Shown here: positions 35,401 to 49,574 of the stretch, one piece after another
Layout of the letters: each line of letters opens with the position of its first letter
Position numbering within the stretch: position 1 is the first letter of the stretch
NCBI RefSeq assembly: GCF_047663525.1
Contig: NC_092590.1
Coordinates: 15,024,001-15,088,000, forward strand
Origin: Anas platyrhynchos
Lineage: Eukaryota; Chordata; Aves; Anseriformes; Anatidae
Length of the DNA stretch: 64,000 bases
Reading direction: 5' to 3'
The notes under the pieces: generated by a model
Told to the model about the DNA's origin: nothing
What the model saw: the letters and a program-made list of their open reading frames with translations, nothing else
The model's database searches: none
Translations under genes and position numbers: made by a program

Positions 35401-37100
35401 GCAGTGAAATGCTTGGGCTCCTGGAACAGGGATACAGACAAGCCCTCCTCCGACACATTAGTCACACGTCTCCTCCTTGCTCTGCTGCTGCTGTGTAGTC
35501 TTTACCTATAAAGAAAAGTACAGAGGAGAAAAGGCCCATGAGGAATATGCTCAAAAAAGCATAAGAAGATGGTGAAATATTCAGGGTATCTTCTATAAAT
35601 GTTTTCATAGCTCCCAGCTATTTCTGGTGTGGGGGTCTTTTTGAGGCCATGGTGAAGTCTTTATGTTTAATGAATTCTGATGTGGAGAGATCTCAGGGTG
35701 TCTCCTGCTCCCAGATAGTTCAGGTTGCCGAAAGCCTCAGCCATGTGGATGCTGATGACCCCAACGATGGAGGTGCCACCACATCTCTGTGCCCTGGCCC
35801 TGGCCTGCACTGCTCTCCTGGGAAAAATACATAGTCCTCTCAAATCAAGGGGACCCTGGGCGATATTGCAGTCTTGTCAAAGCACCTGTTTGTTCCAGCC
35901 TCCCACTGGATTCAGGACATGTGGATGTGAAAGGACAAGGCAGGTGGCCACAGAGCAAAAAATATTTCAGAGCTGGGAAGTACTGCCCCATAGTCTGCTC
36001 CAAGACAGACCATACAGCAAGGTCCTTACCATTTTCCCAAGGCATCCCGCAGCACAGATCAGAGCCCCGTTCCCCATATAATTGGCAGAAAACCCTGCTG
36101 CCCTGCTGAAGACAGCTCACCCTGCAAAGATACCCATCAGGGTCAACCTGAGCAAAGCAGAGCCCACAGGGCCGAAGCAGGATGAAGACAGCTGCCATGC
36201 ACCAACCAACACCCCGACACCCCCTTGCTGGTGAGCACAATGTTCACAGCAATCCCCTTGGGCCCCGGTTTCCTTCCTAGCACCCAGTGACTGGCAGCAG
36301 GGAGCTCATGATCTGCTGCGCTTGCCATCTTTATGGTCCCTGGCAGAGCAAAGCAGGAGCACTACCAGCAGGAGTTTTATTCCTCGGTGTTTGTGCAGTG
36401 ACACTCCAGCGCTATGGAGACAACCCTTTTTGTACCAGAAGAAATACAACAGCCCTCTCCAGCCCCACTCCCTCGCTCAACAGCACACTCGGTCGCTGAG
36501 GTAGGAGTTGGAGGAGGTTGAAATGGGTCGAAACAGGTGTCCCTCCTGGGCTGAGGGCGGCCACAGCCCAGCACTGCTTTCTCCATGAAGCCATCTCCAG
36601 GCAGTTAGCTCCCACCAGGAGGCAAGCTAAGAATAAATAAATCTGTTGAACCCTCCGCTCCTCCGAGGCAGCTTCTGCAGGAGAACTTCGCTCCAGAGAC
36701 CAGAACAATTCTCACTTGAATGCTTTATGGCCGTGCAGGCAATTCAGCAGGCATGTACTAACTTTTAAGTCAACAAGATTTCTTAGACAACGAATGGCTC
36801 TGCACGCAAATCCTTCGGTGCTCCTAAACCTCCTGCTGTAGCAGCCCAGCACTGGTAAACAGGAGCCACAAAGACAGCAGGGAAGCGCTTGGTGGGGGTT
36901 GATACCAGGATGAGTGAGCATTTTAATTGTTTTTTCCCTTTTTTAGTTCTGGTATTACTGAAAGGAAACACAGCTTTTGTTCAAGCAAGTTGCTTCTGAG
37001 TGGCATTTCTGCTTAGAGGAAACTAGGAAGGGAAGCAGAGAAGTGGCCCTCTGAAGACAGAGCGAGATGTTAGCGAGGAAAGAGGTCTCTGAGGGCCTCA

Positions 37101-37140
37101 TCTTAGCCACAGTGATGCTGTCGGATTACTGTGGCTAAGA
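37101..37140. other. 40-bp near-perfect inverted repeat (hairpin)
   Basis: The left arm TCTTAGCCACAGTGAT (37,101-37,116) pairs with the right arm ATTACTGTGGCTAAGA (37,125-37,140) over 16 positions with a single G-T wobble, closing an 8-base loop, GCTGTCGG. The stem does not extend into the flanks, so it is shorter than a typical microRNA precursor. It could be a small structured RNA, a binding-site palindrome or a fragment of an inverted-repeat element. Confidence 0.6.
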
Positions 37141-40100
37141 CAACGCTTAATTGTCTTAATTAATGCTGTGAGGACACCAGGAGCTTGCACGGGCCATCCT
37201 CCTGTGAGGTGGAAGGAGTGGTCTCACAGTGAAGGGGCTGGGGCAAGACCCTCGTGCTGTGTTACCCAGCTGGGCGTCCAAAATGCTGTGTGAGCACTCG
37301 CTCCCCTGTGTGCTCAGAGGGTTAAGTCCATAAAAACGGCAGCTGCACTTTGTTAGCTTGAGAAATCCCTGCCTCGGGATGAGAGGGTGGCAGCCGGCCT
37401 GCACCCTGTGCCAAGCCGAGCCACCGTGGGCTCTCCGGTTCCCTCTATCCAAACGCAGCACGGATCACACGGCATGAAAACACCGCTTGGCTGCCCACAC
37501 ACCGCAGATGCACAGCCACTGACCGACCCTCTGATCGGTGACTGCTGGGCTTCCCATCCCAGTAGTCCCTTTGAAATGGGGACACGAAGAGCACCTGGTG
37601 CAGCACACGCAGTTATTCATCTCGTGTCAGCCAGCTCCTTACGACAAAGCCCTGACAGAGACGGCGGGCAGCTTCCCCCGTCAAGGGTAGGAAAAGCAAG
37701 GAGAAAGAAGGCCTCAGCTCAGCTTCCTAACAAAACGAGAGCTGCACCAGTCTGGAAAAAGCATCCCCACCTTGAGGGGATTTGCATTTCTGATGCTCAG
37801 TCTGCCTGCCCGAGAGAATGCCCTTGCAGGAGAGGCTGCAAGCAGAGAGACGTGTAACCCAGTCCTGTATAACTTACTCTAAATGAGGCACCACCCAACT
37901 CCAGCTGTAGCCAAACCAAAGAAAGGCTCTTTTCTTCTGAAATGCACCGGAGGTCATAAGCTGGCTTGTCTGGGGTTGTTTTTCAGCTCTTCTGCTTGTG
38001 TTCCTGCTTGGCTGTGTCTCCCTTTGCAAATTCCTCAAGTGGATCGCCTTTGTTTCCTTAAAGATATGAAGAAGGAAGAAGTTGGGATGTGGCCTTACAG
38101 GGAACGAAAAGGAAAAAAAAGGAGATGTAATTTATTGTATCTTGCACCAACTGGGCACTGAGAACAACTGGGAGCTTCAAAACCACCCAAACCTCCATCA
38201 GCAGCTGGATTTTCCAAGGTACGGACGACCCAGCAAGGGGAACGGTTGAACAGTGACCAAGCAGGGTTCCCAGATGCAGTGCAGACCCCACGAAAAAGGA
38301 GAGTGCTCAACCTGAAGCCCAGGGAGACACCCAGCACTCAAGCATTCCCACCGAATGGAGGGAGCAATCACTTCACAGCCAAGCAGATCAAGCTGTAACT
38401 GCAGCCCCGGGGAACCAGACCGCTCCAGACTGGCGTGGTTATTGAGTTGTGGGGATGAATAATCACCCAAACAGCTTCCTCCGGGCGATGCAGGGAAGAA
38501 ATGTCACCAACCAGGCGAAAATTGAGGCCATATGTTTCTAGAATGCCTTTTGAAAGGCATGTGCTTCATGAAGCTGGAGGGAGCTGAAGCGCAGATACCC
38601 AGCACAGCTCCTTCCAGCTCCTTCTCTGGCCCGAGGGACGCCCCAGGCTCTCTTCTTCGGAACAAGGAGAATGCTGGAAAGAGAAGATGCTGGAGAACTG
38701 CCTCTGGCCTGCTCCAGCTGCCTGCGAAGACAGCTCCTGCGTGGCAGCAGCATCTCCTTCCACTTGGCAGGTGCTGACTGGACCCGAGCCATAAGTCAGG
38801 CTCTATTTTCTTGGGGTCGGAAGAAGCAGCCACCTGGAATTAGCACGTAGCCCTTAACCAAAGACACTCTGCTGTCCATTTTAGCTGCTGATCTGAGAGC
38901 AGAGAGGTGCCAGCCCCTGTTCTCTGAGCTTCATTCCCTGAAAAAGCAGGATGAGCATCGCTTTTTTATTCCATGAGGGAAGATCGTCTCCCACGGTGCA
39001 GTTTCTGGGAAGTCTGGGTCCTTTCCCATCCCGACAGCTAGCATTTTCCAGCCCTTGGGAGGCCTGTCCCTCGTTGCCTGTCTCTCTGTGTGCCATTAAT
39101 GCATTTGTGCCGGAGCTTTGGCTGCTTACCCCATCCTGAACAGCCCTGGCTACAGCTCCCACTTCTCCCGAGGGCACGCACCAAAGGCTGGGAAGCTGGG
39201 AGAAGGCAGAGCGAGCCCTAATCAAGCAAGACGGCTAGTTATTACCGAGCTGTTATTTCGACTGCAAGAAACCCTGGAGCTGCAAAACTGCTTGCCTCAT
39301 GTATGTTCATTAGCAGCACGGATAAGAGCAGCATTGATTGCAGACTATAATTAGATCTCTGGGACCTTTCTGGGCTGCCTTCCTTTGGCACTGTGCTGCT
39401 TTGAAAGCACTTCCAATTTCTCATCTCATTCTTTTTTTTTTTTTTTCTTTTTAAATTCTTTTCTGAATGATTGGGATGGCATTTCCCTATTCAGCAGACT
39501 TGGGGCAGTTCCTGTTATTTTCTCCATTGTGGCTTGCAGAGCTCTCCCCAGCTTGGTGCCACAAGACCCACACCACGGAGCAAGAAAAAGCTGCATTGTT
39601 TGGCTGCCCCGGCTCCCTTGGGCTGCGGGCTTGGCCAGGCTGCAGTTCTCTTCTTAGCACTGCATTGCCAGCCTGCCACGCGAGCCTCCTTGCTCCAGAT
39701 AAGATGCCAGGACGTAGTTTCATGGGCACCTTCCTCTGACGATGACTGTGATTTTCTTGGAATCGCTTTCTTAGCATATTCTGCTCAGCCAGCCTGGAGC
39801 CGTCCCAGAAGAGATGAGCGCAGTAAGCCGGCACGAAGCACGTCCTCTTGGCAGGGTGGCCCACACGGAAATTATTACTCCTCCTTCGCCGTGCTGGAAA
39901 ACAAATTCAGCATCATCTCCGTGAAAACAGGAGAGGAAGAGCCAAGGGAAAGACCCGCAGCACAAAAGCCAGGTGCTCACGTATCGGCACTGCTCGTGGC
40001 AAGGTGGAGCCGGGGGCCTCCCTGCTTTTGGCCTCCCCTGTGCTGAAGGAGGGTATCCGAGGAAGTGTGCTTGTCACCTGGTTGGGAACACAAGTCCAAA

Positions 40101-41603
40101 CCGACTGAAGTTAAAGCATATTTTTTGAGAGGGGCTCTCTGTGAGGTCAGAAGCTCACTGAAGACAAAACATTTTGAGGAAGAACTATTTTTTGACTCCC
40201 TCCGTTTTCATCAGAATCACTGATCTCACACTGATGTGTTATCTGAAGCAGATTTCCTGAGTGCCAGCCTCTTTCCAGTAACTTCAGGCAGCGATACAAA
40301 CCCTAGCCTCACACTATATAAATTAATCACACTGCTTTCTGCAGTGTCAGCACGTATATTATCCTGCTGCTTGTGCTTCAGAGCAACGTGAATTTCGAGA
40401 AGCAATTTTACTTTTATTCCATAGCCCCCCCTTTGCTTCCCTTCCCCTTCCCTACCCCCAGATCGCTTTTCTGCTGGTTGAAAGTTAAAGCAGTGTAAAG
40501 TTAAAGCTCTGCGCTGAGAAATAACTTTGTGAAATGACACGTGCTTACACATGACATTTGCTCCCTGTGTGAGATCCAAGGCAGATCTTCGGAGCTCGGT
40601 GGCTCTCACATGGCTTTGCTGGTTGTCACTCCTCGGGACGCAAGGAGAACCAGTCTAGCAGAGGGAGCAGGTGCTTTTTTCTGGGTGATTTTCTAATTAC
40701 CTATCAGGTGTGCTCACGCGAACCACAGTACCTGGAGATGCAGCAAACAGGGGATCATCGGCAGCACACAGCATGGCTGTAGCTGGAAAGTTGGGTTGTA
40801 CAAGCAAGAGGTGAAAAAGAAATGACGAGCTTGAGCCTCAGAGCCCAGCACAGGTCCTGACCCACCTCGCACTGATTAGCAAAGATTGGAGAACCAGATC
40901 TCCACCTGCACGTACAGCAGGAAGACCTTCTCTAAACTAAGCAGCATGAGTCTGGTCTCCCCGCTGACTTTCAATATGCAGTTGATTTTTGACCCACAGA
41001 CACCTTTTGGTACCCAACTCCCTTGAAGGTCTTATCTGTTGTCCACAGCACATTGTAATAAACCAGGCATGGCAATGCCGGCAGAAGTACCTAAGCTGCA
41101 GGCCGGTAACATTGCCAACTAGTTAAGACAGGCTCCCTCTCTCCCAAAACGACCACGGGATTTCAGCAAACCCACCCGGCAGAAAGAAGATCCAGCCACA
41201 ACCCTTTCTGGCCCGCAGCACCTGCCAGGGCGCTGCACGGTTTGCGCTGGAGTCAAAGTCCACCAGCACAGGGACAGAAAGCCAGCAGCACCTGACTTTC
41301 CAAGGTAACCTGACCCCACTATTAAATGCCCACGCTGTGAATTATTAACAGCGTTCCACCCAGCGCCTTATCACGGGGAGCCTGGAAATAATCGCCTGCT
41401 TTCAAGGGCAAGTTCAGTTGCCTTTGTCTGACCTAGATTCTATAATTTCCCCCCAGCCCCCACCTGAGCATTATTTACACTTTCAAGCCGACACGCTTAG
41501 CACGTGGATTACCACCCTTCCATGAAAAGATGGACACGGGAGTGAAGGCCACTGCTCCCTGCCTTTTGGAAAGGGAGGCAGAAAGGGTGTGCATTTGCTG
41601 TGG

Positions 41604-41626
41604 TTTTTTTTTTTTTTTTTTTTTTT
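41604..41626 (+). repeat. T homopolymer, 23 bases
   Basis: Pure T run. No adjacent retrocopy recognised. Confidence 0.9.
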
Positions 41627-44365
41627 GATACGGTTTGGCACTGAAAATGCACATGCTGGAAAAGGAATTGAATGCTGAGAGGACACTAAGGTGGAGACTA
41701 ATTTGTGGGGCTGAGAAACACAAGACATTTCAAGGGCCCCATCGCCCTCCGCTGCCTCACTTTCCCTCTGGAAACCCACTGCTGGCAGAGGAACCCATCA
41801 CACCACCCTCGCTTCTCTCAGGGGCTGATCCGTGCCCCAAATTTCTCCTGAGATTTCTCACGTCCACGTGGTACCTGGGCAGCCCGGTTGCTCCTGCTGA
41901 TGGCGCAGGCTGAGCAGCAAGCCATGCTGTGACGTGAGAAACGTGACGGCTACACTGCGCAAGGGCCTGGCTTCTTGCCTGACAATTGGCTCAAAGAAGA
42001 AGGAAACAAAAGAAAAAAAAATAATTGTTTGCAAGAGTATCGTGGAGAGCCATCAAGACGGGGCTATTAATAACAGGCGAGACGTAACCTGCAGGCCACA
42101 CCGAGGACGTGTCACAGGGCCTGTCGGTGAGGCCAGCCTCTGGTATGTGCCTGAGTGGGGACCTGCAGCTACTCGACCTTTACGCTGAATATCGTGGTGC
42201 TTGATGATGTTCTTGGGAAACACCCCAGGAGTGCTTCTCCCATTTACCGACGACATTCACTCTGCGCTGTGCCCATCCCCACCACTCTGAAGGATACCAC
42301 GATAGGCAGGCATCACCCGTAGTCCTCCCTCAGCTGAGCTGCCATACCTAGAAACAGCCTAAAATAGCCTCTAGGTCTCTCTGGGCCATTGCTACCCAAA
42401 ACAACCCATTGGCAGCTCTCATGCGGCAGTGCTGAGGGTGCTACAGGAGCACACAGAGGCTCCGTGTCCAGCCAAAGCGGGCTGTAAATCCATCAGACAG
42501 CAAGCTGTGCTTGCCGCTGGGACATGTGAATCCTATCCCTGGTGATCACATACATTATGCTGGGAATGTGCCTGCCCAGCCCCTGCAGCTGCTCGGTGCC
42601 ATGGAAGTCCCTCCATCCTCGGGACTGCCAACGCAGATATTTTTCCCCTGAATATACTGCATTTATTTGTAGCACCTCGAGAATTTTCCTTGCTTTGTTT
42701 TCTGGCCACCCTCCTAGGGTTTTTTTGCAAGGCAATTTGGGTTGTTATTTCATGCCAGGCTAAAAATCATGGAAAGTTATTGCTTGAGCTACAATGGGGT
42801 CTCTGCTTGCCAAAACTCCCCTTTATACAGCCCTTATTTACGTACAGCCCTGTGGCATACAGCCCACAGGTCATCTTTCTGAGGGATCCGCTCTGCTACC
42901 ACCTCACTGACCTCCGGTGATACCATACTGAGCACAAACCATTCCTCCATGGAGCCTGAGCGTCTCCCTCTCCTGCCAGCACCAGGCAGAGACAATGCCG
43001 TGTTCCTACTCAGCAGCATTTTCTATAAACCACAGCTGGCTTCTAGTTCACAGCAACGGAAGCAGATCTCTTTATTTCACTGTTTTACTGGGAAATAAAA
43101 TTATTCCATAGCATTTACCCAAAAAAAAAATCCTTCCCAGGTTTCTTTATGAGCAGGAATGGGAGGAAGACGCTGCTCGAGTTTCACCTCCTCAAGGAGG
43201 TGTTGGGAGTGCAGAAGAGCAGAGCCTGACACAGTTAAACGAGAGCAGTGGCCAGGCTGCTTTCAAGACCAAATCCATCAGCCTACAGAGCCTGCTGTGC
43301 CTCCTGGACACCAACCTCAACGAGAATAGCTCTTGAGGCCAGCCTCTCACTCCCCATGGGGTAGCCCCCTGGGAAAGCCAAACTGCGAGCATGGGAACCA
43401 TCTACCAGGCCAGTTCCCAGAGAAGCTCCCTCCCCATGAGCACCAGGCCTCTCAGACCAGGGGGCAGAGAGCTGCGAGAGCCCCAGCTGCACGTGCAAAC
43501 CAAATCCCCTCATCAGAGTGAAAGCAGGGATGGGCGTGAGACCACCAAACATCACCTCAAATGCTCACTGCTGAGGTGAGATGCTGACACAGGGCAGACA
43601 CCCAAGGGCCCAGCTAAACACATCTCCCTTTATCGAAAGGAGATAGGAAGTGATCTGGGAGGGCCTGAAAGCCATGCAGAGTGTCAGGAAGGGCAGCCTG
43701 GGAGAGAAGGCTGACAGGGAAAGGCAGATAAACCCAATCCTCTTCCTTGTCAGTGGCTTTGCTTGCCCCTCCTGCTACTTCCAGTACACAACCACCAGGA
43801 AAGCAGCCAGCTGGAGGATCTGGAGAAGGATGGAGGAGAGCCCAAAGGCCAGAAATGCAGGTGATGATGTCCCAGCAACACTGAATGGGGATGATGGGAC
43901 CTTTTCCATTTGTATCGTGTGCCCTCACGGATCTGAGGACCTAACAGCAGGATCCCCCTGGACCACCATGGTCATCCTGCTCCACCATAGTGCTCCGCAT
44001 TAGAGGAGAGCAAGGAACTGGTGAGAGCTTAATCCCCTGCCAAAAACGGGGGAGGAACCTCAGATTGAGGCAGGATGCGCATTTCTCACCCACACAGCAA
44101 GCAGCCCTGCCCCACATATTCCCCTGAGGAAAGGAGGAGACACATGCGTGCTACGCCCTGACCAGAAGCCGGCCAGCAGCTCCCAGCCAGATTGGCCATA
44201 AAAGTGCAAAATAACCCTGTCGTTCAGCCAAGCCATACCTCGTTCCTGTGGAAATAATTTACTAAAGCGTAGGCAACACCAATCAGAAGGCCCACGGGAA
44301 ACGCCCCTAAAGACAGCTATAAAGTTCTGTCCAAGTTTCTTCCAGGATAGGTTAAGGACACCGTC

Positions 44366-44452
44366 TAAGATCACAGAATCATACAATATCCTGAGTTGGA
44401 AGGGACCCACAAAAATCATTGAGTCTAGCTCCTGGCTCCACATGAGACCACT
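44366..44452 (-). mobile_element. CR1 LINE 3'-end fragment
   Basis: Reads on + as ATCACAGAATCATACAATAT, then GAGTTGGAAGGGACCCACAA, then a GATT…GAGTC…CTCCTGGCTCCAC segment, the reverse complement of a CR1 3' terminus. 5'-truncated, as most CR1 copies are. Confidence 0.85.
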
Positions 44453-45446
44453 CAAAAATCAAACCGCGTTTCTGAGAGCGTTACCATCACAAACGGCCAG
44501 TCACTGCAGCGAAATTTTGTAATGCAGCTCTTTCTCCAGATGTCTGGACCTCGATTCACTTTCACTTTTACTTTCCATACTGTTTTGAGGTAAGGAACAA
44601 ATGCAGACTCTGTAGTTTTCCTGGCACAAGCAAATCGCTCCCGACACGGTGTTTGAATTTACCTTGAAGGAGGTCTGAGTGTCTGCAAGGAATGCTGCCA
44701 GTAGAAGGCACAGCTATATTTTTCACCCCGCTGAAACCCAAACACTTGATTTAGGCCTTCTGCGTGCTCTTCAAGGAGGCTTTTAACAAAAAAAAGAAGG
44801 CTTGGTACAGAAAACAACAGCTCTACTGCACTGGAGTCACGGGCTTCCTTGACTCACAGCATTGGCAGAGCTGGACTTCAGAGTTGGACGCAGGCCACGG
44901 AGACCTTAAAATCCCAGTAGGTTTGAGCCATGCTGTCTGGAAAGGCTCTCAGCTGGGCTCCGAGCCTGCTGCCCATTGCTAACTCGGGACAGGGTTATTG
45001 CCGTGTGTTGGCTCGAAACATTTTCTCTGTTTCGAGCAGTCATATTTTCTCCAGTTGTTGCAAGAGCTTTTCCTCTCCTGCTAACCTTTCCGATAGGGTC
45101 AGTCGAGAACGTGCAGGATATCTGTCCTCCCCACTGGTGTGAATCACACATCTCCTTGGTTTCTCCCTGGAGGAGATGGAGAGAGGACAGCAGAGGGAGG
45201 CCTCCTGGCCCCAGAGGTGAGGCAGGCCGCTAACCCAAGCTGTAATGCACGGCCTAGTAGGTAGCACCACCACCCTGTCCGACTGCCAGCTTTTACAGAG
45301 CCTGGGACTGGTTATTTAGGGAGAAAACCTTTTAATTTCATGTCCCCATGTAACAATGAAGTACGAAGGCCATGCTGAGAGAGGAAGCAGGCCAAGGAGC
45401 AGAGGTGGTACCAGGGAAACCTAGAAAGGCAGGGAAAGCAATGTCT

Positions 45447-45498
45447 CCCACAAGGTGAGGAAGAAATGGCATCCCACGAGGTGAGGAAGAAATGGCAT
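45447..45498 (+). repeat. 26-bp tandem duplication
   Basis: Two adjacent copies of CCCACRAGGTGAGGAAGAAA followed by TGGCAT differ at one base (A or G at the sixth position), which indicates a recent local duplication. Confidence 0.9.
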
Positions 45499-46511
45499 CT
45501 CTCTTCAGAAAGATCATGAGATTGAGAAAGCAGCCTCTGAAGGCACAAACAGATACGTGCAGCTGGGCCTTGGTGCAGAGGAGTCAGTGCTCCTACAGAC
45601 TGCAAAAGCCCAACACTGAAAGGAGCTGGCAAACTGGCAACCCTCTGAGGTTGGCAACCCCTTTGAGCTATCCCAGAGGACCCCAAAGGATTTGGGGATG
45701 AAAAAAAGTAGTTAGTAGATCAAGGGGTCTGGAAAGGGAAACAGGCAATGCAGCCTTTTGTGTGAATGGCTTCAGTGGCTGAATGCCAGCAGAACAATAG
45801 AGAAGCCAGTGACAGAGAAGAGGGAAATTTGGGCACATGCCCAAGGCTACTGAGAAGCAGGTATGTGACGGAAAGATCAGTCCCACAAAGCTGTAAGGCC
45901 CAGCACCGCTCCTCTGCACTTGTTCTTTCAGTGAGGTGTATGCAGGATGCAGAAACCAGCACCTCGCCTAGCCCACACCGATGGGTCTGACCGTGACTGC
46001 AGAGGAATGCTGTGAAGCAAAAGCACGCACAATATATTAAGGCCACAGTGGACATTTTGGTATGATCACCAGGTTTTAAGCCTGTTGGCAAGGTTTCCAG
46101 ACATGCAGTTTTCCCGTGAAGTCATCTGACGGACCAGGTCCGGAGCCAGAACCTCACCATCTTCCATATAGGGAATTAAACCTCCTGTGGCTCCACTCCC
46201 CCCGCTCCCTACATTTCAAAATAATGTTTAAAAATAGGATGTTTCTGAGTCCAGCCTAGGGAAAACCATAGGAACAGTTGCTACCCAAAACAGTGTTGCC
46301 ACGAGTTGTGTATACCCGAAGACTGTAAAACGAGTGCAGAAAGCCAGTGACCTCAGGAGAGGTCAAAATGGCTGCAAAAGGAGCCCTCAGCAATTCAAAG
46401 GATTCACTTCCTTAGCGGGTGCCTGCCAGAGGAGATGAACGCTTGTTAATTATTCAGCCCCCCCCAAAGTCATTAAGCATACTAGTAACAAGTTAGCTGA
46501 AGTCCTAACAT

Positions 46512-46540
46512 CTTTTTTTTTTTTCTTTTTCTTTTTTTTT
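46512..46540 (+). repeat. T-rich tract
   Basis: T runs broken by two C residues. Low complexity. Confidence 0.85.
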
Positions 46541-49039
46541 GATGCACATACTACATTTCCTTTCAAAAATATCTTCACCATGCAAAAGAGCAAAAGCCGG
46601 CAGTGTTTGATTGGGTCTTTGCATGTTTGGCTTATGTGCATTTCAGGAGAGAGAGAGAAGTATGCAAACATGGGAACGGAGCCAGCACTTGCAAAATTCA
46701 TGAGAAAAATTACAGCGTCTGCTTCTGCAGAAGCACTGGGTCTGGTGCATTTATAATTACACAACCAACCAACAGAAAATAGAAGTATGCAGGACGGCCA
46801 CTTGCACATAGCTGTCTTTCCCTTCTCCCTCCGGAAGCACAGGGACATCAGGTCTGAGCAGTTTCTTGGCCTCTGATACTGTATGACCAGATCAAGACAG
46901 ATGAACAAGTCATCGGCAGTCTATCCATCAGCCAGAGCCAACTCAGTGAAAGGGAGCTCCTATGAAGGTCAGAAGCCTGAAATTGAGGTTAAGCATGCCA
47001 ACAGAGGGAGTCCTCCTCTCTAGACTTCACAGTCCACCTGCTGGTGCAGGACCACTGATGATGAGAGCTTCCTTATCACTGATGGCCCCTGAGAGTGGAC
47101 AAGCCAGGCTGGAGGTAGAAGGATCTAGGACATTCATGCTGCTCCATGCCACCTGGCCAGGCAGTCCACCCCAGCAGTTCTGAGCTCATTTCCAGGACAG
47201 AGGTGGAGGAGGAAACAGGTTCTTCAGCTCCCAGTGCCAAGTCGGAGATGATGTGACCTGCTGCCACAGCCCCGCAGTGACCGGAGGTGAACACCAGGCA
47301 GCAACACCATATTCAAGCATACCAATATGGGATATGGTGAGGCTGTTGTAGCCCTGCCTTGGCCCACTGAAAGGCACTAAATCACACTCATCTCTTTCCC
47401 TTGGATTCTGTCACAGCACGAGATCCTGCAGAATCAGCAACGCATGCAGATGATGGTATTGCCCAAGGTATAAGGCCAGTGACTTGCCTCTGACAGAACA
47501 GGCACTCACCACTCTCAACTCTTGCCAAGTTAAGCAAAGTGGTCTCGCTGTCTTTTGTCTACCTAAAGACCTCTTCTGTGTTGCTGGGAGGACAAGCAAA
47601 GTACAGATCATCTTCGAGTCAGCTACGTGGCTCCAGACAAGCCATGTAAAACAGAACCCAGAACAAGAGCAACTCACCAGGAACTGGAAGACCCTCCCAA
47701 GAAGAAGAAAGGCTCTCAGAAGTGCTCAGAAATATAGACAGCCTTAAAGCCTTGTGTTCGGTGACAACACAAAGAAAAGAATTTCTGTCCAGGACTGAGT
47801 TTCCTCTTCAAACACAGAAGAGGGACTGGCCCTGAATTTCTCAACAACATTGAAACTCAAAGCTTCCTTCTTGGTTGTTAAGCACAAACCTTAAATTAGG
47901 TGTGCTTCCAGCAGTGCGTGTATTAATTATTGCAGCTGGTTTAAGTGATGGATAATCATTATGAAAATGCCTACGGTCGTGTAAGTGTCCATTGGAACCT
48001 ATTTTGTGAACATTACTGTGCTCAGCTGTGGAGGTATTAGCATTTTTCATCCTCCACTGCTAGGTGTGCTTGCCACTCCACATGAAGTTGTCTAAACTCA
48101 CCTGGTCAACAGTTTGTTCCAGTCCGAGCTGGAAAAAAGGACATCTGAAAATGCTCTCTGCATAATGGAGGGTCTCATCATGAGAAAGGTCATTGTAAAA
48201 TACAAACAGCAAAGAACAGGGGACTCTTCTCTTGTTTGAGCATGCACAATGTGGAAATCTATCCTCAGCCAATTCTTATAAAGTAAACAATCTAAAACAC
48301 AATGTCTCTGCAAAACTAGTCCGTATCAGGGAACTGCAAATACCTGAAAACTGGAATAACATGTTGAGTAAACCCTACTTTGGTACATTCTTATATTTTT
48401 CTGGCTAGAGAACAAAAAAACTTTCTATATAAGAATAAATCAATAATTCACTATCTCAGTAGTACCCAGACAGATTGAGAGCCTGTTACACCAAACATTG
48501 GCAAGTTTAGAAAAGAACCTGGGGCTAAAAAACAAAACAAAACAAAAAACTAACAACTTGGGGAAAACAAGTATGGTGCTTTTTTGCTTTTTTTTAGGAG
48601 CCTCAGAAATAGCTGAAAATTAAAACTGACCTGAGTATCTCATGAGGTAGAACTTCTGGCTGTGCACACCCTCCTGGGTTTATTTGTTTATTTCCAGAAC
48701 TGGCTTCCAACTGGGTTTACTTGGGAAATATTTGTCCTTCTCATCTCTGACTGCTTGCGTGGCCCTGGAAATGGAACTTGGGATCACCTTGCACCCCTAA
48801 AAAAGGGTCTGGATAGACACCAAGCAGAAGTGTTATGTTCAGTGCTTTGCCTCGACCCTTTCCTCAGTTTTTGCTTCTCTCAGAGCATACTCAGACTCTG
48901 CCTGCCTGATGTGACATTTTCCCTGGTGTCAAGATCTCATGAGCACCTTGAGTAATAATTTCCCCACACCCTTCTACAATCATGGCCTACAGTCATGGCT
49001 CAGGAGAAAGGTATTTTTTCGTTTTGTTTTGTGTTTTTT

Positions 49040-49059
49040 GTGTGTGTGTGTGTGTGTGT
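49040..49059 (+). repeat. (GT)10 microsatellite
   Basis: Ten GT units between T-rich flanks. Confidence 0.9.
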
Positions 49060-49574
49060 TTTTTTTGACAATTTATTATTTTTGAGGGCCTATTTATATG
49101 TAATATCTGCTCACCCCTCACTCCTGCTTTTTGACATCTTCCTTATGGAGGCCCCTAAAATGGGCACGGTGCTCCCGATACAACCCTACAGACATCAAGC
49201 AGAGGGGAACCAATCATTTCCCTGCTCCCATAACCTGGGTGCAAGCCGAGGACTAAAGACACAAATCTCCATAATAACAAGGATAATCTTGGCTCATCCA
49301 AAAAATGGGGTGAAGCCAGATGAACCCCATCTAGAAAGTGCTTAGAGGTGAAGTTATTCTGAGAGGCCATGGACCCCTGGGATTGCGGCCTGCACGCAGG
49401 GTGTAGTCAGTAGCAAAGGTGCATCTGGGTTTTCAGTTTTTGCTGGAATTATATTTGCATATTATCTATTCAGATGTCCCTTTCTTTCCAATTTTGTGAA
49501 ATCTTATTTTCTGAGTCCCTTCACTCCCTGGAGAGTCCCTTTCCGACTGAGACTGCCAGCACTATCTGTTCTCC

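Larger units (their letters stand above)
32446..44360. other. Intergenic DNA downstream of PPP1R3B
   Basis: About 12 kb with no recognisable gene. Open frames are short and lack motifs. Contents I could name: a 23-base T run at 41,604-41,626 and a strong hairpin at 37,101-37,140. Confidence 0.6.
44453..49570. other. Intergenic DNA
   Basis: About 5 kb with no recognisable gene. It contains a 26-bp tandem duplication near 45.45 kb, a T-rich tract at 46,512-46,540 and a (GT)n microsatellite at 49,040-49,059. Confidence 0.6.

Noticed and set aside
37101-37140. The hairpin as a standard microRNA precursor
   Set aside because: The stem is only 16 bp with an 8-base loop and no pairing in the flanks, shorter than normal precursors; kept only as a structural oddity.
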